From an uncultured Agathobaculum sp. (GTDB lineage: Bacteria > Bacillota > Clostridia > Oscillospirales > Butyricicoccaceae), in the NCBI RefSeq assembly GCF_944384765.1, contig NZ_CALWUM010000001.1, positions 124,001-188,000 of the forward strand: 64,000 nucleotides of DNA. The letters are read 5' to 3'. The notes under the pieces are model-generated. The model ran no database searches, was not told where the DNA came from, and was given only the letters and a program-made list of their open reading frames with translations. Below, piece after piece: positions 39,962 to 48,382 of this stretch; the stretch's first letter is position 1, and each line of letters starts with the position of its first letter. The position numbers were made by a program, and so were the translations under genes.

Positions 39962-41557
39962 TTACGCGTTCTCCGAAAACTCTGCCAGCCGCAGGCCCTC
40001 GTTGTGGTCGAGCGCATAGGTAATGTTCCACGGCGAGGAGAACAGCAGCAGCGTATTGCCCTTGAGGTCCTCGACGATCTTGGTGTCGCTCGTGAGCACG
40101 AGGCGCTTGACATCAAAGCCCTCCTCGTCGTTCTCCACCCAGCGGATATGCTCGTAGGGCAGGTTCTCGCGGATGATCTCGACGTTATACTCATTTTTCA
40201 GGCGGTATTCGAGCACCTCAAATTGCAGCACGCCGACCACGCCCACGATGACCGACTCCATGCCTGCGCCTGGCTCGCGGAAGATCTGGATCGCGCCCTC
40301 CTGCGCGATCTGCTCCACGCCCTTGACAAACTGCTTGCGCTTGAGGGTGTCCTTCTGCCGCACGGTTGCAAACAGCTCGGGCGCAAAGGTCGGGATGCCC
40401 GAAAACACGCATTTGCGCTTGGGGTCGCACACCGTATCGCCGATTGCAAACACGCCCGGGTCAAAAATACCGATGATGTCGCCCGCGTAGGCCTCGTCCA
40501 CGATCGAACGGTCCTGCGCCATCAGCTGCTGCGGCGCGGCGAGCACCATCTTTTTGCCCGTGCGCATGTGCAGCACCTCTTCACCGCGCACAAACTTGCC
40601 CGAGCAGATGCGCATGAACGCAATGCGGTCGCGGTGCGCCTTGTTCATGTTCGCCTGGATTTTGAACACAAACGCCGAGAAGTGGTCGTCGAACGGGTCG
40701 ATCACGCCGATGTCGGCCGTGCGCGCAGTCGGCGGCGGAGTCATCTGCAAAAACTTCTTGAGGAAGGGTTCCACGCCAAAGTTGGTCAGCGCCGAGCCGA
40801 AAAACACTGGCGACAGCTTGCCCGCATGCACAGCCGCAAGGTCAAACTCGTCGCCCGCGCCCGAGAGCAGCTCCACATCGTCGATCAGGGTCTGGTACTG
40901 ATCCTCGGGCAGCAGGCCCTCAAGCACCGGATCGTCGATAGACAGACGTTGTGCCTTGACCTCGTGGCGGAAATCCGCGCCCTCGAAGGCGATGACCTCG
41001 TCGTCCATACGGTCGTACACGCCCTTGAAGCGCTTGCCCGAGCCGATCGGCCAGTTGACCGCATAGGTGCCGATCCCCAGCTCGTTCTCGATCTCTTCGA
41101 GCAGGTCGTAGGGGTCGCGCGCCTCGCGGTCCATCTTGTTAATAAAGGTAAAGATCGGCACGCCGCGCATCGCGCACACCTTGAACAGCTTGCGCGTCTG
41201 TGCCTCGACGCCCTTGGAGGCGTCGATAACCATAACCGCGGAGTCCGCGGCCATCAGCGTGCGGTAGGTATCCTCGGAGAAGTCCTGGTGGCCCGGGGTG
41301 TCCAGAATGTTGATGCACTTGCCCTCATACCGGAACTGCAGCACCGAGGACGTGACCGAAATACCGCGCTGCTTTTCGATCTCCATCCAGTCGGAAACCG
41401 CATGGCGGCTGTTTTTCTTGCCCTTGACCATGCCGGCCTCCTGGATGGCGCCGCCGTAAAGCAGGAATTTCTCCGTGATGGTGGTTTTGCCGGCGTCCGG
41501 GTGCGAAATAATCGCAAACGTGCGCCGGTTTTCGATTTCTTTTTTCAGGTCTGCCAC
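39962..41557 (-). CDS. prfC: Peptide chain release factor 3 (RF3)
   Basis: A 531-residue translational GTPase that recycles RF1/RF2 from the ribosome. G motifs: AIISHPDAGKTTITEKFLLYGGAIQ (P-loop), LDTPGHQDFSEDTYRTL (G3) and FINKMDREARDP (G4); the RF3-specific region GVVGVLQFEVLEYRLKNEYN follows near the C terminus. GTG at 41557 has GGGAGGAA upstream and gives the family N terminus (VADLKKEIENRRTF); the longer ATG start lacks support. Single gene; the 41558-41873 gap carries its promoter side and the recR terminator. Confidence 0.94.
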   Translation of the reverse strand: MADLKKEIENRRTFAIISHPDAGKTTITEKFLLYGGAIQEAGMVKGKKNSRHAVSDWMEIEKQRGISVTSSVLQFRYEGKCINILDTPGHQDFSEDTYRTLMAADSAVMVIDASKGVEAQTRKLFKVCAMRGVPIFTFINKMDREARDPYDLLEEIENELGIGTYAVNWPIGSGKRFKGVYDRMDDEVIAFEGADFRHEVKAQRLSIDDPVLEGLLPEDQYQTLIDDVELLSGAGDEFDLAAVHAGKLSPVFFGSALTNFGVEPFLKKFLQMTPPPTARTADIGVIDPFDDHFSAFVFKIQANMNKAHRDRIAFMRICSGKFVRGEEVLHMRTGKKMVLAAPQQLMAQDRSIVDEAYAGDIIGIFDPGVFAIGDTVCDPKRKCVFSGIPTFAPELFATVRQKDTLKRKQFVKGVEQIAQEGAIQIFREPGAGMESVIVGVVGVLQFEVLEYRLKNEYNVEIIRENLPYEHIRWVENDEEGFDVKRLVLTSDTKIVEDLKGNTLLLFSSPWNITYALDHNEGLRLAEFSENA

Positions 41558-41712
41558 TGGCCTAATTCCTCCCGATTGGTGAAAACTCAAATTTGTTGCG
41601 AAACGTACACAAAATGTTCACAATTCCATTTTATCATAATACTCGTGGAAAGCGTAAGATCCCCCCACATGTTCTTGCTTTCTACTCTCTATCCTACCTT
41701 TTATTGCGGGAG

Positions 41713-41822
41713 CGGCCGGACGAAAGTCCGGCCGTTCCTGTTTTTATGCCTACGGCTCGATCGGAAACACGTTTCCGAGTGAATAAAACGCACCGCGGCT
41801 GCGCCGCGGCGCGTGCGTTACA
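41713..41822 (-). terminator. Terminator hairpins downstream of recR
   Basis: Strongest is the minus-strand stem AACGCACGCGCCGCGG..CCGCGGTGCGTT followed by TTATT (41783-41822). Further hairpins are CGGAAAC-AC-GTTTCCG (about 41760-41777) and CGGCCGGAC-TTTC-GTCCGGCCG (41713-41734). No gene is seen in this 283-base gap. Confidence 0.75.
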
Positions 41823-41873
41823 TAAAAATAAAAGACAGGAACAAAGCAGAAATTGACACACCCGGCAGAGGGC

Positions 41874-42473
41874 TTACAGCTCCTGCCGCCCTTCAAGCGC
41901 GCGGGTCAGCGTCACCTCGTCGACATACTCCAGATGCCCGCCGACCGGAATGCCGTAGGCCAGGCGGGTGATCTTGATGCCGAAGGGCTGGAGCAGGCGC
42001 GAGATATACATTGCGGTGGCCTCGCCCTCGGTGTCCGGATTGGTGGCGAGGATGACCTCCTCGGTATCCTCGTCCGCCACGCGCTGCACCAGCTCGCGAA
42101 TGCGGATATCGTCCGGGCCGACATGGCCCATGGGCGAGAGCGTACCGTGCAACACATGGTACAGCCCTTTGTATTCCCTAGTGCGCTCAAAGGCGACCAC
42201 GTCGCGCGGTTCTGCCACCACGCAGATGGTCTTCTGGTCGCGCGAGGGATCCGAGCAGATCGGGCAGGTTTCGCTGTCCGTCAGGTTCTGGCAGCGCTTG
42301 CAGGTAAAGGTGTGCGCCTTGGCGTCGCGGATCGCATCCGCGAAACGCTCCGCATCCTCCTTCGGCAGGTCGAGCACATAGAATGCCAGCCGCTGCGCGG
42401 TTTTCTGCCCGATGCCGGGGAGCTTTGCGAACTCCTCGATCAGCCGTTCGACCGGCGGTGCAAAAAAATCCAT
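41874..42473 (-). CDS. recR: Recombination protein RecR
   Basis: A 199-residue RecR that acts with RecO in loading RecA at gaps. Residues 1-50 form the helix-hairpin-helix (LPGIGQKTAQRLAFYVL), 55-75 a four-Cys zinc finger (CKRCQNLTDSETCPIC), and 80-170 a Toprim domain (ICVVAEPRDVVAFERT, LATNPDTEGEATAMYI). The C terminus has the Walker-like RLAYGIPVGGHLEYVD. It overlaps the YbaB/EbfC gene by one base in the standard dnaX-ybaB-recR order. Confidence 0.97.
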   Translation of the reverse strand: MDFFAPPVERLIEEFAKLPGIGQKTAQRLAFYVLDLPKEDAERFADAIRDAKAHTFTCKRCQNLTDSETCPICSDPSRDQKTICVVAEPRDVVAFERTREYKGLYHVLHGTLSPMGHVGPDDIRIRELVQRVADEDTEEVILATNPDTEGEATAMYISRLLQPFGIKITRLAYGIPVGGHLEYVDEVTLTRALEGRQEL

Positions 42474-42829
42474 CAGAACAGGCCGCCGCCCAGTCCGCCC
42501 ATGCCGCCCGTGATGGCGGACATCTGGCTCTGCGACTTCTCCGCCGCTGCCTTGAGCGCTTCGTTGACCGCCGCAACCACAAGGTCCTGCAGCATCTCGA
42601 TATCGTCCGGATCGACAACATCCGGCTTGATCTCAATGCTCTTGATCGTCGAGGTGCCGGTCACGGTAACGGTCACCATGCCGCCGCCCGCGGTGCCGGT
42701 GGTCTCCATCTGGGCGATTTCCTCCTGCGCTTTGAGCATACTCTCCTGCATCTTCTGCGCCTGCTTCATCATCGCCTGCATGTTCATGCCGCCGCCGAAG
42801 CCGCCGCCAAAGCCCTTTCCCTTTGCCAT
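42473..42829 (-). CDS. YbaB/EbfC nucleoid-associated protein
   Basis: A 118-residue DNA-binding protein of the YbaB/EbfC family that forms tweezer-like dimers. [29 protein letters not shown] is the typical helix and [43 protein letters not shown] the core. Gly-rich N and C termini ([22 protein letters not shown]) are common in Firmicutes. It lies 15 bases after dnaX. Confidence 0.95.
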   Translation of the reverse strand: MAKGKGFGGGFGGGMNMQAMMKQAQKMQESMLKAQEEIAQMETTGTAGGGMVTVTVTGTSTIKSIEIKPDVVDPDDIEMLQDLVVAAVNEALKAAAEKSQSQMSAITGGMGGLGGGLF

Positions 42830-42844
42830 ATCGTTATGTCCTCC

Positions 42845-44494
42845 TTATAATTCTTTCACCTGAATGTCAAATGCCTTTGCACGTCCGATGAGTTCGTCCA
42901 CTTTGCTGTTTTTCGTGCGCGCAGGCTCGTCGCCCGCCTCGCGCACCTTGACCTTGACCGGCCCGCCCGCAAGGGCTGCCGCCTGCTCGCGGACAACCTT
43001 CAGCGTCGGCTCCTTGGCTGCGAGGATCGCGGTCATCTTATCCTCGCACAGGATGACGAGCGCGCCGTCCTCCTCTACGCCCCTCGCGGACAGCTTGAGG
43101 TTGGTGTGCGCGCCGATGTTGATTTTACCCGCCAGCGCCTCGAGCAACCGGGGCCAAAGCGGCCAGTCCTTATAAGCCGCCGCCGGGGCTGCCGGTGCAG
43201 CAGCAGGGACAGGCGCGGCCTGCGCCTGTTCTTCCTCCAGCCAGGGCGGCGCATCGCTGTCGTCCGGCAGCGGAGGGGCGTCCGCATCCCCCGGCGAGGG
43301 CGGCGCATCTGTGCCGCGCGCGGGCGCGGCACCCTGCACCACTTGCACCGGCACGCCGTTTTTGAGCTTTTCCTCGAGCGCCTCCACGCGCCCGCCCAGG
43401 GTGTCGTAATCTTCCGCCCCCAGGCTGCACAGCCGCACGGCGCACAGCTCGGCTTCCACGCGGCGGTTGGCCGCGCTGCGCATCCGGTCGAGCGCCTCGC
43501 CGATCACGCGGCTCCACGCGATGAGCGTGGAGGAAGCGAGCCCGTCGCACAGCTTTTGCAGCGTTTTGACGCTGTACGCTGGTGAGATCAGGGCGGAAAC
43601 ATCGGTTTTGCTGGTTTTGACCAGCAGCGCGTCCCGGATCAGGCCGAGCAGCTGGTCATAGACCGCCGCCAGATCGCGTCCCTCGCTGTAATATTCGTCC
43701 AGCAGGCCGACTGCCGCTGCCAGGTCGCCCGCCTTGAGCGCCTCCGCCAGGCGGACGCCGTCGTCCTGTCCGAGCACGCCGAGCGCCGCGGTCACGGTCT
43801 GCTCGTCCACCGCACCGGCAGCCGCCGCGCGGTCGAGCATGGAGAGCGCGTCGCGCATCGCGCCGTCGGCCAGGCGCGCGATCAGCCGCGCTGCGCCTTC
43901 GGTCAACTGGATGCCCTCGCCGTCCGCCACCTGGAGCAGGCGGCGCGCGATATCCTCCGCGCCGATGCGGCGAAAATCAAACCGCTGGCAGCGCGACAGA
44001 ATGGTTGCGGGCACCTTGTGCAACTCGGTGGTCGCCAGAATGAACAGCACATGCTCAGGCGGCTCCTCTAACGTTTTGAGCAGCGCATTGAACGCGCCGA
44101 TCGAGAGCATGTGCACCTCGTCGATGATGAACACGCGCTTTTTGACCTGTGCAGGAGTATAGCGCGTCTCATCGCGCAGGTCGCGGATGTTGTCCACGCC
44201 GTTGTTCGAGGCCGCGTCGATCTCGGTCACGTCGAGCACCGAGCCGTCCAGAATGCCGCGGCAGGCCGCGCATTCGTTGCACGGGTCACCGTTTACCGGG
44301 TGTTCGCAGTTGACCGCCCGCGCCAAAATTTTCGCACAGGTGGTCTTGCCCGTGCCGCGCGTGCCGGTAAACAGATACGCGTGGCTCAGCCGGCCGGATT
44401 TGAGCTGCGCGCGCAGCGTGTCCGTCACGTGCTGCTGGCCGATCACGTCCGCAAACGTCTGCGGGCGCCATTTGCGATATAATGCCTGATACAA
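42845..44494 (-). CDS. dnaX: DNA polymerase III subunits gamma/tau
   Basis: A 549-residue clamp-loader ATPase. Walker A GTRGTGKTTCAKILARA, a four-Cys zinc finger (CEHPVNGDPCNECAAC), Walker B FIIDEVHMLS and the SRC motif LSRCQRFDF are present. The C-terminal part has a Pro/Ala-rich linker and a tau-like domain. No ATG fits the conserved start YQALYRKWRPQTF; TTG at 44494 with AGGAG 13 bases upstream is the best choice. Second in a minus-strand order ffs-dnaX-ybaB-recR that is conserved in Firmicutes. Confidence 0.94.
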   Translation of the reverse strand: MYQALYRKWRPQTFADVIGQQHVTDTLRAQLKSGRLSHAYLFTGTRGTGKTTCAKILARAVNCEHPVNGDPCNECAACRGILDGSVLDVTEIDAASNNGVDNIRDLRDETRYTPAQVKKRVFIIDEVHMLSIGAFNALLKTLEEPPEHVLFILATTELHKVPATILSRCQRFDFRRIGAEDIARRLLQVADGEGIQLTEGAARLIARLADGAMRDALSMLDRAAAAGAVDEQTVTAALGVLGQDDGVRLAEALKAGDLAAAVGLLDEYYSEGRDLAAVYDQLLGLIRDALLVKTSKTDVSALISPAYSVKTLQKLCDGLASSTLIAWSRVIGEALDRMRSAANRRVEAELCAVRLCSLGAEDYDTLGGRVEALEEKLKNGVPVQVVQGAAPARGTDAPPSPGDADAPPLPDDSDAPPWLEEEQAQAAPVPAAAPAAPAAAYKDWPLWPRLLEALAGKINIGAHTNLKLSARGVEEDGALVILCEDKMTAILAAKEPTLKVVREQAAALAGGPVKVKVREAGDEPARTKNSKVDELIGRAKAFDIQVKEL

Positions 44495-44580
44495 AGGCCG
44501 GTCACAGCTCCTTTCCCTGTTTTGGTGCAGCGGCGCGCGGCCTGCGCACCGGCTGCCAAGTCCCATGATGATACCACAAA

Positions 44581-44605
44581 GGAGGCGGGCCGCAAGCCCG
44601 CCTCC
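44581..44605. other. Hairpin upstream of dnaX
   Basis: Perfect 10-bp stem GGAGGCGGGC...GCCCGCCTCC, 87 bases before the dnaX start, not followed by a T run. The bases between it and 44700 contain two small hairpins of the form GTCC-AGCTTTGCC-GGAC. Confidence 0.5.
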
Positions 44606-44690
44606 AAAGCGTCTTTTCCGTGCGCTCCGCGCGCATTATACTCTGTCCAGCTTTGCCGGACCCTCCCGCGCATCGCGCGACATAAAATCC

Positions 44691-44923
44691 ATCAAAAGTC
44701 CAGCTCTGCCGGACTTTTGATACCTCGACCCAGCCGCCTTGGGCGGCGTACCCCAGGGTATCTTCTCTTGCCCCCTGCGGGGCAATTCACCTTATCATTC
44801 GGGTATCGAAAGTAGGTTTCTTCTGGAACCTGCTTTCGTATATAGGGGACTTTCGCTCATTTAATCGCCGTATAACGGCGGAACAATGACAGTGGCCTAC
44901 GGGCTGAAGTCCCCTATACTCTC
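44691..44923. repeat. Structured intergenic repeat, copy 2
   Basis: Second copy of the family at 13002-13126, in the same orientation. It shares TGCCGGACTTTT, CCAGCCGCC..GGGCGGCGT, CATTCGGGTATCG and CCCCTATACTC. The central hairpin is here CGAAAGTAGGTTTC/GGAACCTGCTTTCG (44807-44839), different in sequence from copy 1 but still paired. The last stem AGGGGACTT/AAGTCCCCT carries a loop about 60 bases longer. It ends at the 3' end of the SRP RNA. Confidence 0.68.
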
Positions 44924-45226
44924 GTTCAGCGCCCCACAAGACCGCACGCGGTCAATTCGAAAGCACACGCCCGGCTGCCTTTCCGCGGTTCGGGCTCAAA
45001 ATCGGCAGCTCTGCGGCACACGATGGTTTCCGCTTAATGCTGCTCGGTTCCCCGCCTGACATGGTTCACGGTCCTCCGTTGCGCAGTACCGGTCTCTCAT
45101 CGCCCTGTGGGCGGCTGCCTCGCCGCGCGTGCGTCCCTCCTTGCCCGCATCATCCCCGCTGTAGCGGATTGCGGGTGCAGGGCACCGCTAACGCCCCGAT
45201 GTGTGCGGCCTTGTGCGGCGCTGAAC
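44924..45226 (-). ncRNA. ffs: Signal recognition particle RNA, large (Alu-containing) type
   Basis: About 303 bases on the minus strand. The S-domain tip reads CATGTCAGG-CGG-GGAA-CCG-AGCAGCATTAAG (near 45040-45075), with the invariant GTCAGG/AGCAGC asymmetric loop and a GGAA tetraloop. The Alu part has GTGCCCTGCACCCGCAATCC near the 5' end, typical of Firmicutes scRNA. The ends pair: GTTCAGCGCC (45226 side) with GGCGCTGAAC (44924 side), continuing through GCACAAG/CTTGTGG. The RNA scaffolds Ffh for co-translational targeting. It lies upstream of dnaX as in other Firmicutes. Exact ends are estimated from the terminal helix. Confidence 0.9.
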
Positions 45227-45263
45227 GGTATTCGATTTTCAGTGTATGCGGCCGGGCCGCGTT

Positions 45264-47774
45264 TTATGCCTCCGGATCGTCGGGCGGTGGGGCTTCCGGT
45301 TCGGTTGAGCCGCCGCTGCCGCCGCCTCCACCGGAGCCTTCGCCACTGCCGCCTCCGCCGGTTTCGCCGCTGCCGCCGCCTCCGCTGCCGGAGCCTTCGC
45401 CGCTGCCGCCGCCGGAGCCGCCGCTGCCGCCGGTTTCACCGCCGCCAGAGCCTTCCCCGCCGCCTTCCGGATCGGTCGGGGTCACCGGCTCGCCGGTTTC
45501 GGGATCAATGGTCGGATCGACCGCAGGTTCGGTCGGTGTTGTGGTCTCAGGCGTTGTGGGAGTCTCGGTGGTCTCCTCCTCGTCTTCCTCGTCGTCGTAG
45601 TAGTCGTCGCCTACCGAGCTGTTGCGGCCCAGATCATACGAGGTGGTGATATCCTGATGGCTGCACGTCTCGGTCGGCACCTGGTCGTTCCAGAAGCGGC
45701 CGGTCGCTGCACGGCCCGCGGCGCGGCATGCGCCCGAAGCCCGCAGGCCGGTATCCATGCAGTAGGTGATCTCGGTGAAGTCCTCCGGATGCGAGTCGAA
45801 CACCAGGTTCGAATCGCCCTCGTGCACCTTCTCCATAACTTCCAGCCAGATATTTGCCGCATTGCGGCCATACAGGCCGTCCAGCGTATAGTTGTGTTCA
45901 TAGCCAACCCAGACCGCTGCGGAATACTCCGGGGTCAGGCCGCAGAACCAGATATCCGTGTTCGAGGTGGTGGTACCGGTCTTACCGGCGGTCTCGACGC
46001 CGTCGATCTGGATGCCGGATGCGGTACCGACCGCAGTAACATTCTGCAGGCAGTCGAGCATATAGTAAGCTGTGCGCACATTGCGGAAGCCCAAATCGGT
46101 GGACGGGTTGTTTTCCAGCACCGTATTACCGTCCGCATCGGTCACCTTGGTATAGGTGCGTGTGCCGCCGTAAACGCCTTCGTTGATGAAGGAGGCAAAG
46201 CCGCCCGCCATCTCGCGCACGGTCACGCCGTCGGTCAGGCCGCCGAGCGCCAGGGGCGCCAGGTTGATATCCGACTGCACGGTGCCGTCCGCATTGGTGC
46301 GGCTGCTGACCAGCGCATCCTGGAAGCCCAGGCGCTGGGTCATAAAGTCATAGGAGGCCTGCGGCGTCAGCGCGTTGAGCACCTGCACCGCAATCGTGTT
46401 GACCGAGCTTGTGATACCGCTCTTGACCGTCATCGCACGGCCGGTCGGGTATTTGCCGTCGTTCATCGGCCAGGGACGGCCGTTGTCATCCGTTGTCAGC
46501 GCGCGGTCATAGACCGTGCTGCTGGGCACAACGACGCCTGCGTCCATCGCCGGACCATAGGTCGACAGCGGCTTGATGGACGAACCGGGCTGCCGGCGCG
46601 CGTCGGTCGCAAAGGAGAAGCCGAGTTTGGTGGTCTTTTCCCCGCGGCCGCCCGCGATACCCACGATATTGCCCTGCTTGTCCGTGATGACCATAGCGCT
46701 CTGCGGCCGCTCACCGTATTTCTCGGTGTTCGGGAAGATCGAATCATCCGCCCAAACCTGATCCAGAATGGACTGGATCTCGGTGTCGGTGGTCGCATAA
46801 ATTCGCAGGCCACCAGAGTTGACCATGTTGTAGGCCACGGTCTCGGAATAGCCCTTCTGCTCGATCAGGTCGTTTACCACGTCCTTGACCACCGCATCGG
46901 TGAAGTAGCTGTACGGCTCGCCGACATCCTCCACATAGTCCTCATACGGACGGTAGTTGAGCTCCTCAGCCACGGCCGCGTCGTGTGTGGCCTGGTCGAT
47001 CATGCCCTGGTCGAGCATCTGGTCCAGGATCAGCTCCTGGCGCTCTTTGACCTTTTCCGGGTGGTTATACACGTCATAAATCGACGGGTTGTTGGTCAAT
47101 CCGGCGAGCACCGCGCACTCCGCCAGCGTCAACTCGGACACGTCTTTGCCGAAATAAGTTTCGGCTGCGGTCTGTACGCCGTAGCTGCGGTAGCCGAGGT
47201 AGATTGTATTGAGGTACATGGTCAGGATGCGGTCTTTATCGTTGACCACATCCTCCAATGCAAGCGCGCGGAAGATCTCATTGAGCTTGCGCTTGACCGA
47301 ATAGTCGTTATCCTTGGTCGCATTTTTGATCAGCTGCTGGGTGATGGTCGAGCCGCCATATTGCTCGCCGCCGAACAGCCAGTTTTTCACCGCGCCCAGC
47401 GTGCGCTTCCAGTCCACGCCGCTGTGCGAGTAAAAACGCTCGTCCTCGATCGCGACCACCGCGTTTTTCAGGTCCTGCGGGATCTTGTCGCTGTCCACCC
47501 ATTCGCGGCTCTCGTTGCCGCTCAGGGTCTCATATACTACATATTCGCCTGTGTTTGGGTCCTCTGCATAGATAAAGCTGTTGAGGTTCAAGCCCAGGTT
47601 GCTGTTGAGCTCATTTGCCGTTTCCTGTGCGGCGGGATTGATATAGGCGTGGACATAATACGCAAACGCAACGCCGCAGAAACAGGCGCAAAGCACACCG
47701 ATAAGCAGCAGCGTCAGCAATATGCGGGAGATAAAATGCCAAGCGCCGGTTCTCTTTCTTTTGCCAGTTGCCAA
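45264..47774 (-). CDS. Class A penicillin-binding protein (PBP1A-type)
   Basis: An 836-residue bifunctional peptidoglycan synthase. Residues about 15-40 are the membrane anchor. The GT51 transglycosylase (about 75-260) has AIEDERFYSHSGVDWKRTLGA and GGSTITQQLIKN; the transpeptidase (about 340-650) has PGSSIKPLS (active Ser), SSVN and AGKTGTT. From about residue 735 the tail is acidic and Thr/Pro-rich, then an 80-residue Gly/Ser/Glu run. The start is TTG (47774) with GGAGGAAA upstream; no ATG is available. The SRP RNA follows 37 bases after the stop. Confidence 0.95.
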   Translation of the reverse strand: MATGKRKRTGAWHFISRILLTLLLIGVLCACFCGVAFAYYVHAYINPAAQETANELNSNLGLNLNSFIYAEDPNTGEYVVYETLSGNESREWVDSDKIPQDLKNAVVAIEDERFYSHSGVDWKRTLGAVKNWLFGGEQYGGSTITQQLIKNATKDNDYSVKRKLNEIFRALALEDVVNDKDRILTMYLNTIYLGYRSYGVQTAAETYFGKDVSELTLAECAVLAGLTNNPSIYDVYNHPEKVKERQELILDQMLDQGMIDQATHDAAVAEELNYRPYEDYVEDVGEPYSYFTDAVVKDVVNDLIEQKGYSETVAYNMVNSGGLRIYATTDTEIQSILDQVWADDSIFPNTEKYGERPQSAMVITDKQGNIVGIAGGRGEKTTKLGFSFATDARRQPGSSIKPLSTYGPAMDAGVVVPSSTVYDRALTTDDNGRPWPMNDGKYPTGRAMTVKSGITSSVNTIAVQVLNALTPQASYDFMTQRLGFQDALVSSRTNADGTVQSDINLAPLALGGLTDGVTVREMAGGFASFINEGVYGGTRTYTKVTDADGNTVLENNPSTDLGFRNVRTAYYMLDCLQNVTAVGTASGIQIDGVETAGKTGTTTSNTDIWFCGLTPEYSAAVWVGYEHNYTLDGLYGRNAANIWLEVMEKVHEGDSNLVFDSHPEDFTEITYCMDTGLRASGACRAAGRAATGRFWNDQVPTETCSHQDITTSYDLGRNSSVGDDYYDDEEDEEETTETPTTPETTTPTEPAVDPTIDPETGEPVTPTDPEGGGEGSGGGETGGSGGSGGGSGEGSGSGGGGSGETGGGGSGEGSGGGGGSGGSTEPEAPPPDDPEA

Positions 47775-47824
47775 TTCGGTTTCCTCCTTGCCCGGCGGCG
47801 GCCGCGCCGCGGGGTCTTATCCCA

Positions 47825-47877
47825 TCAGACGAAGGCAGCGTCTGATATGTTCCCAACACACGGTGGTATTATACCAC
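47825..47877 (-). promoter_or_regulatory. PBP promoter with palindrome over the -10
   Basis: Extended -10 TGGTATAAT (TATAAT at 47868-47873) lies inside the perfect 15-base palindrome GTGGTAT-T-ATACCAC (47863-47877), a candidate operator. The leader has a hairpin TCAGACG-AAGGCAG-CGTCTGA (47825-47845). Confidence 0.55.
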
Positions 47878-47917
47878 ATTCTCCCGCAAATTCCAAACAA
47901 ATTTTACATTGGTCCGC

Positions 47918-47947
47918 GAATAGTTTACAATTTTTCCGGGCATACTC
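47918..47947 (+). promoter_or_regulatory. Forespore-type (sigma-G/F) promoter for the BofC-like/pdaA pair
   Basis: GAATA (47918-47922), 18 bases, CATACTC (47941-47947). This fits the B. subtilis sigma-G consensus GHATR-18-CATWHTA at all but one position. No good sigma-A promoter is visible here. Confidence 0.6.
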
Positions 47948-47980
47948 CGGTCAAATCCATTGATCGGGGGAGGATGACCC

Positions 47981-48316
47981 ATGTTGCAGGGCTTTTACCT
48001 GCTTGCATTGCAGCGGGCGCGCCGGCAGCGGCGCATCGCCATTCTGTTCTGTATTTTGGCACTTGTGAGCGCATTTTTCGCCGCGCGCGCCTGGTTTTCG
48101 GACGACGCCGTGCCCGTGAGCACAGCTGCCGCGGCGCCCTATATCGCGCAGAGCGAGTCCGACCGGCTGGTCGTGTCGCGCGACGGCGAAATCGTGCTGC
48201 GCACGGCGATTGACGTGCGCAGCCTGCCTGCGGCCGACCAGCAGGCGCTCGCGGACGGCATCGTGCTGCCGGACGCCGCATCGCTCGCCCGCCTGCTGGA
48301 GGACTACGGCTCGTAA
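47981..48316 (+). CDS. BofC C-terminal-domain-like membrane protein
   Basis: A 111-residue protein with one membrane segment (about 20-38) and an exported domain: YIAQSESDRLVVSRDGEIVL then RTAIDVRSLPAADQQALADGIVLPDAASLARLLEDYGS. The last part matches the conserved end of BofC-type proteins (IDVxxLPxxDxxxLxxGI...LxRLLEDYxS), which act between forespore and mother cell in sporulation. GGGGGAGG precedes the ATG. It precedes pdaA in the same direction and lies behind a sigma-G-like promoter. The similarity is by eye and the exact role is not known. Confidence 0.7.
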   Translation: MLQGFYLLALQRARRQRRIAILFCILALVSAFFAARAWFSDDAVPVSTAAAAPYIAQSESDRLVVSRDGEIVLRTAIDVRSLPAADQQALADGIVLPDAASLARLLEDYGS

Positions 48317-48382
48317 GCCGCGGCATTTTCCGTCATACCGCCCCGCCCCGCCGCATAGGATATGCGCGAGGGGGCGTTTATC

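Noticed and set aside
45264-45480. Gly/Ser-rich plus- and minus-strand frames as separate repeat protein
   Set aside because: The repeat is the in-frame C-terminal tail of the PBP, not an independent gene.
45657-47963. 768-codon plus-strand frame opposite the PBP gene
   Set aside because: Antisense shadow of the transpeptidase/transglycosylase gene; no protein motif and no start signal.
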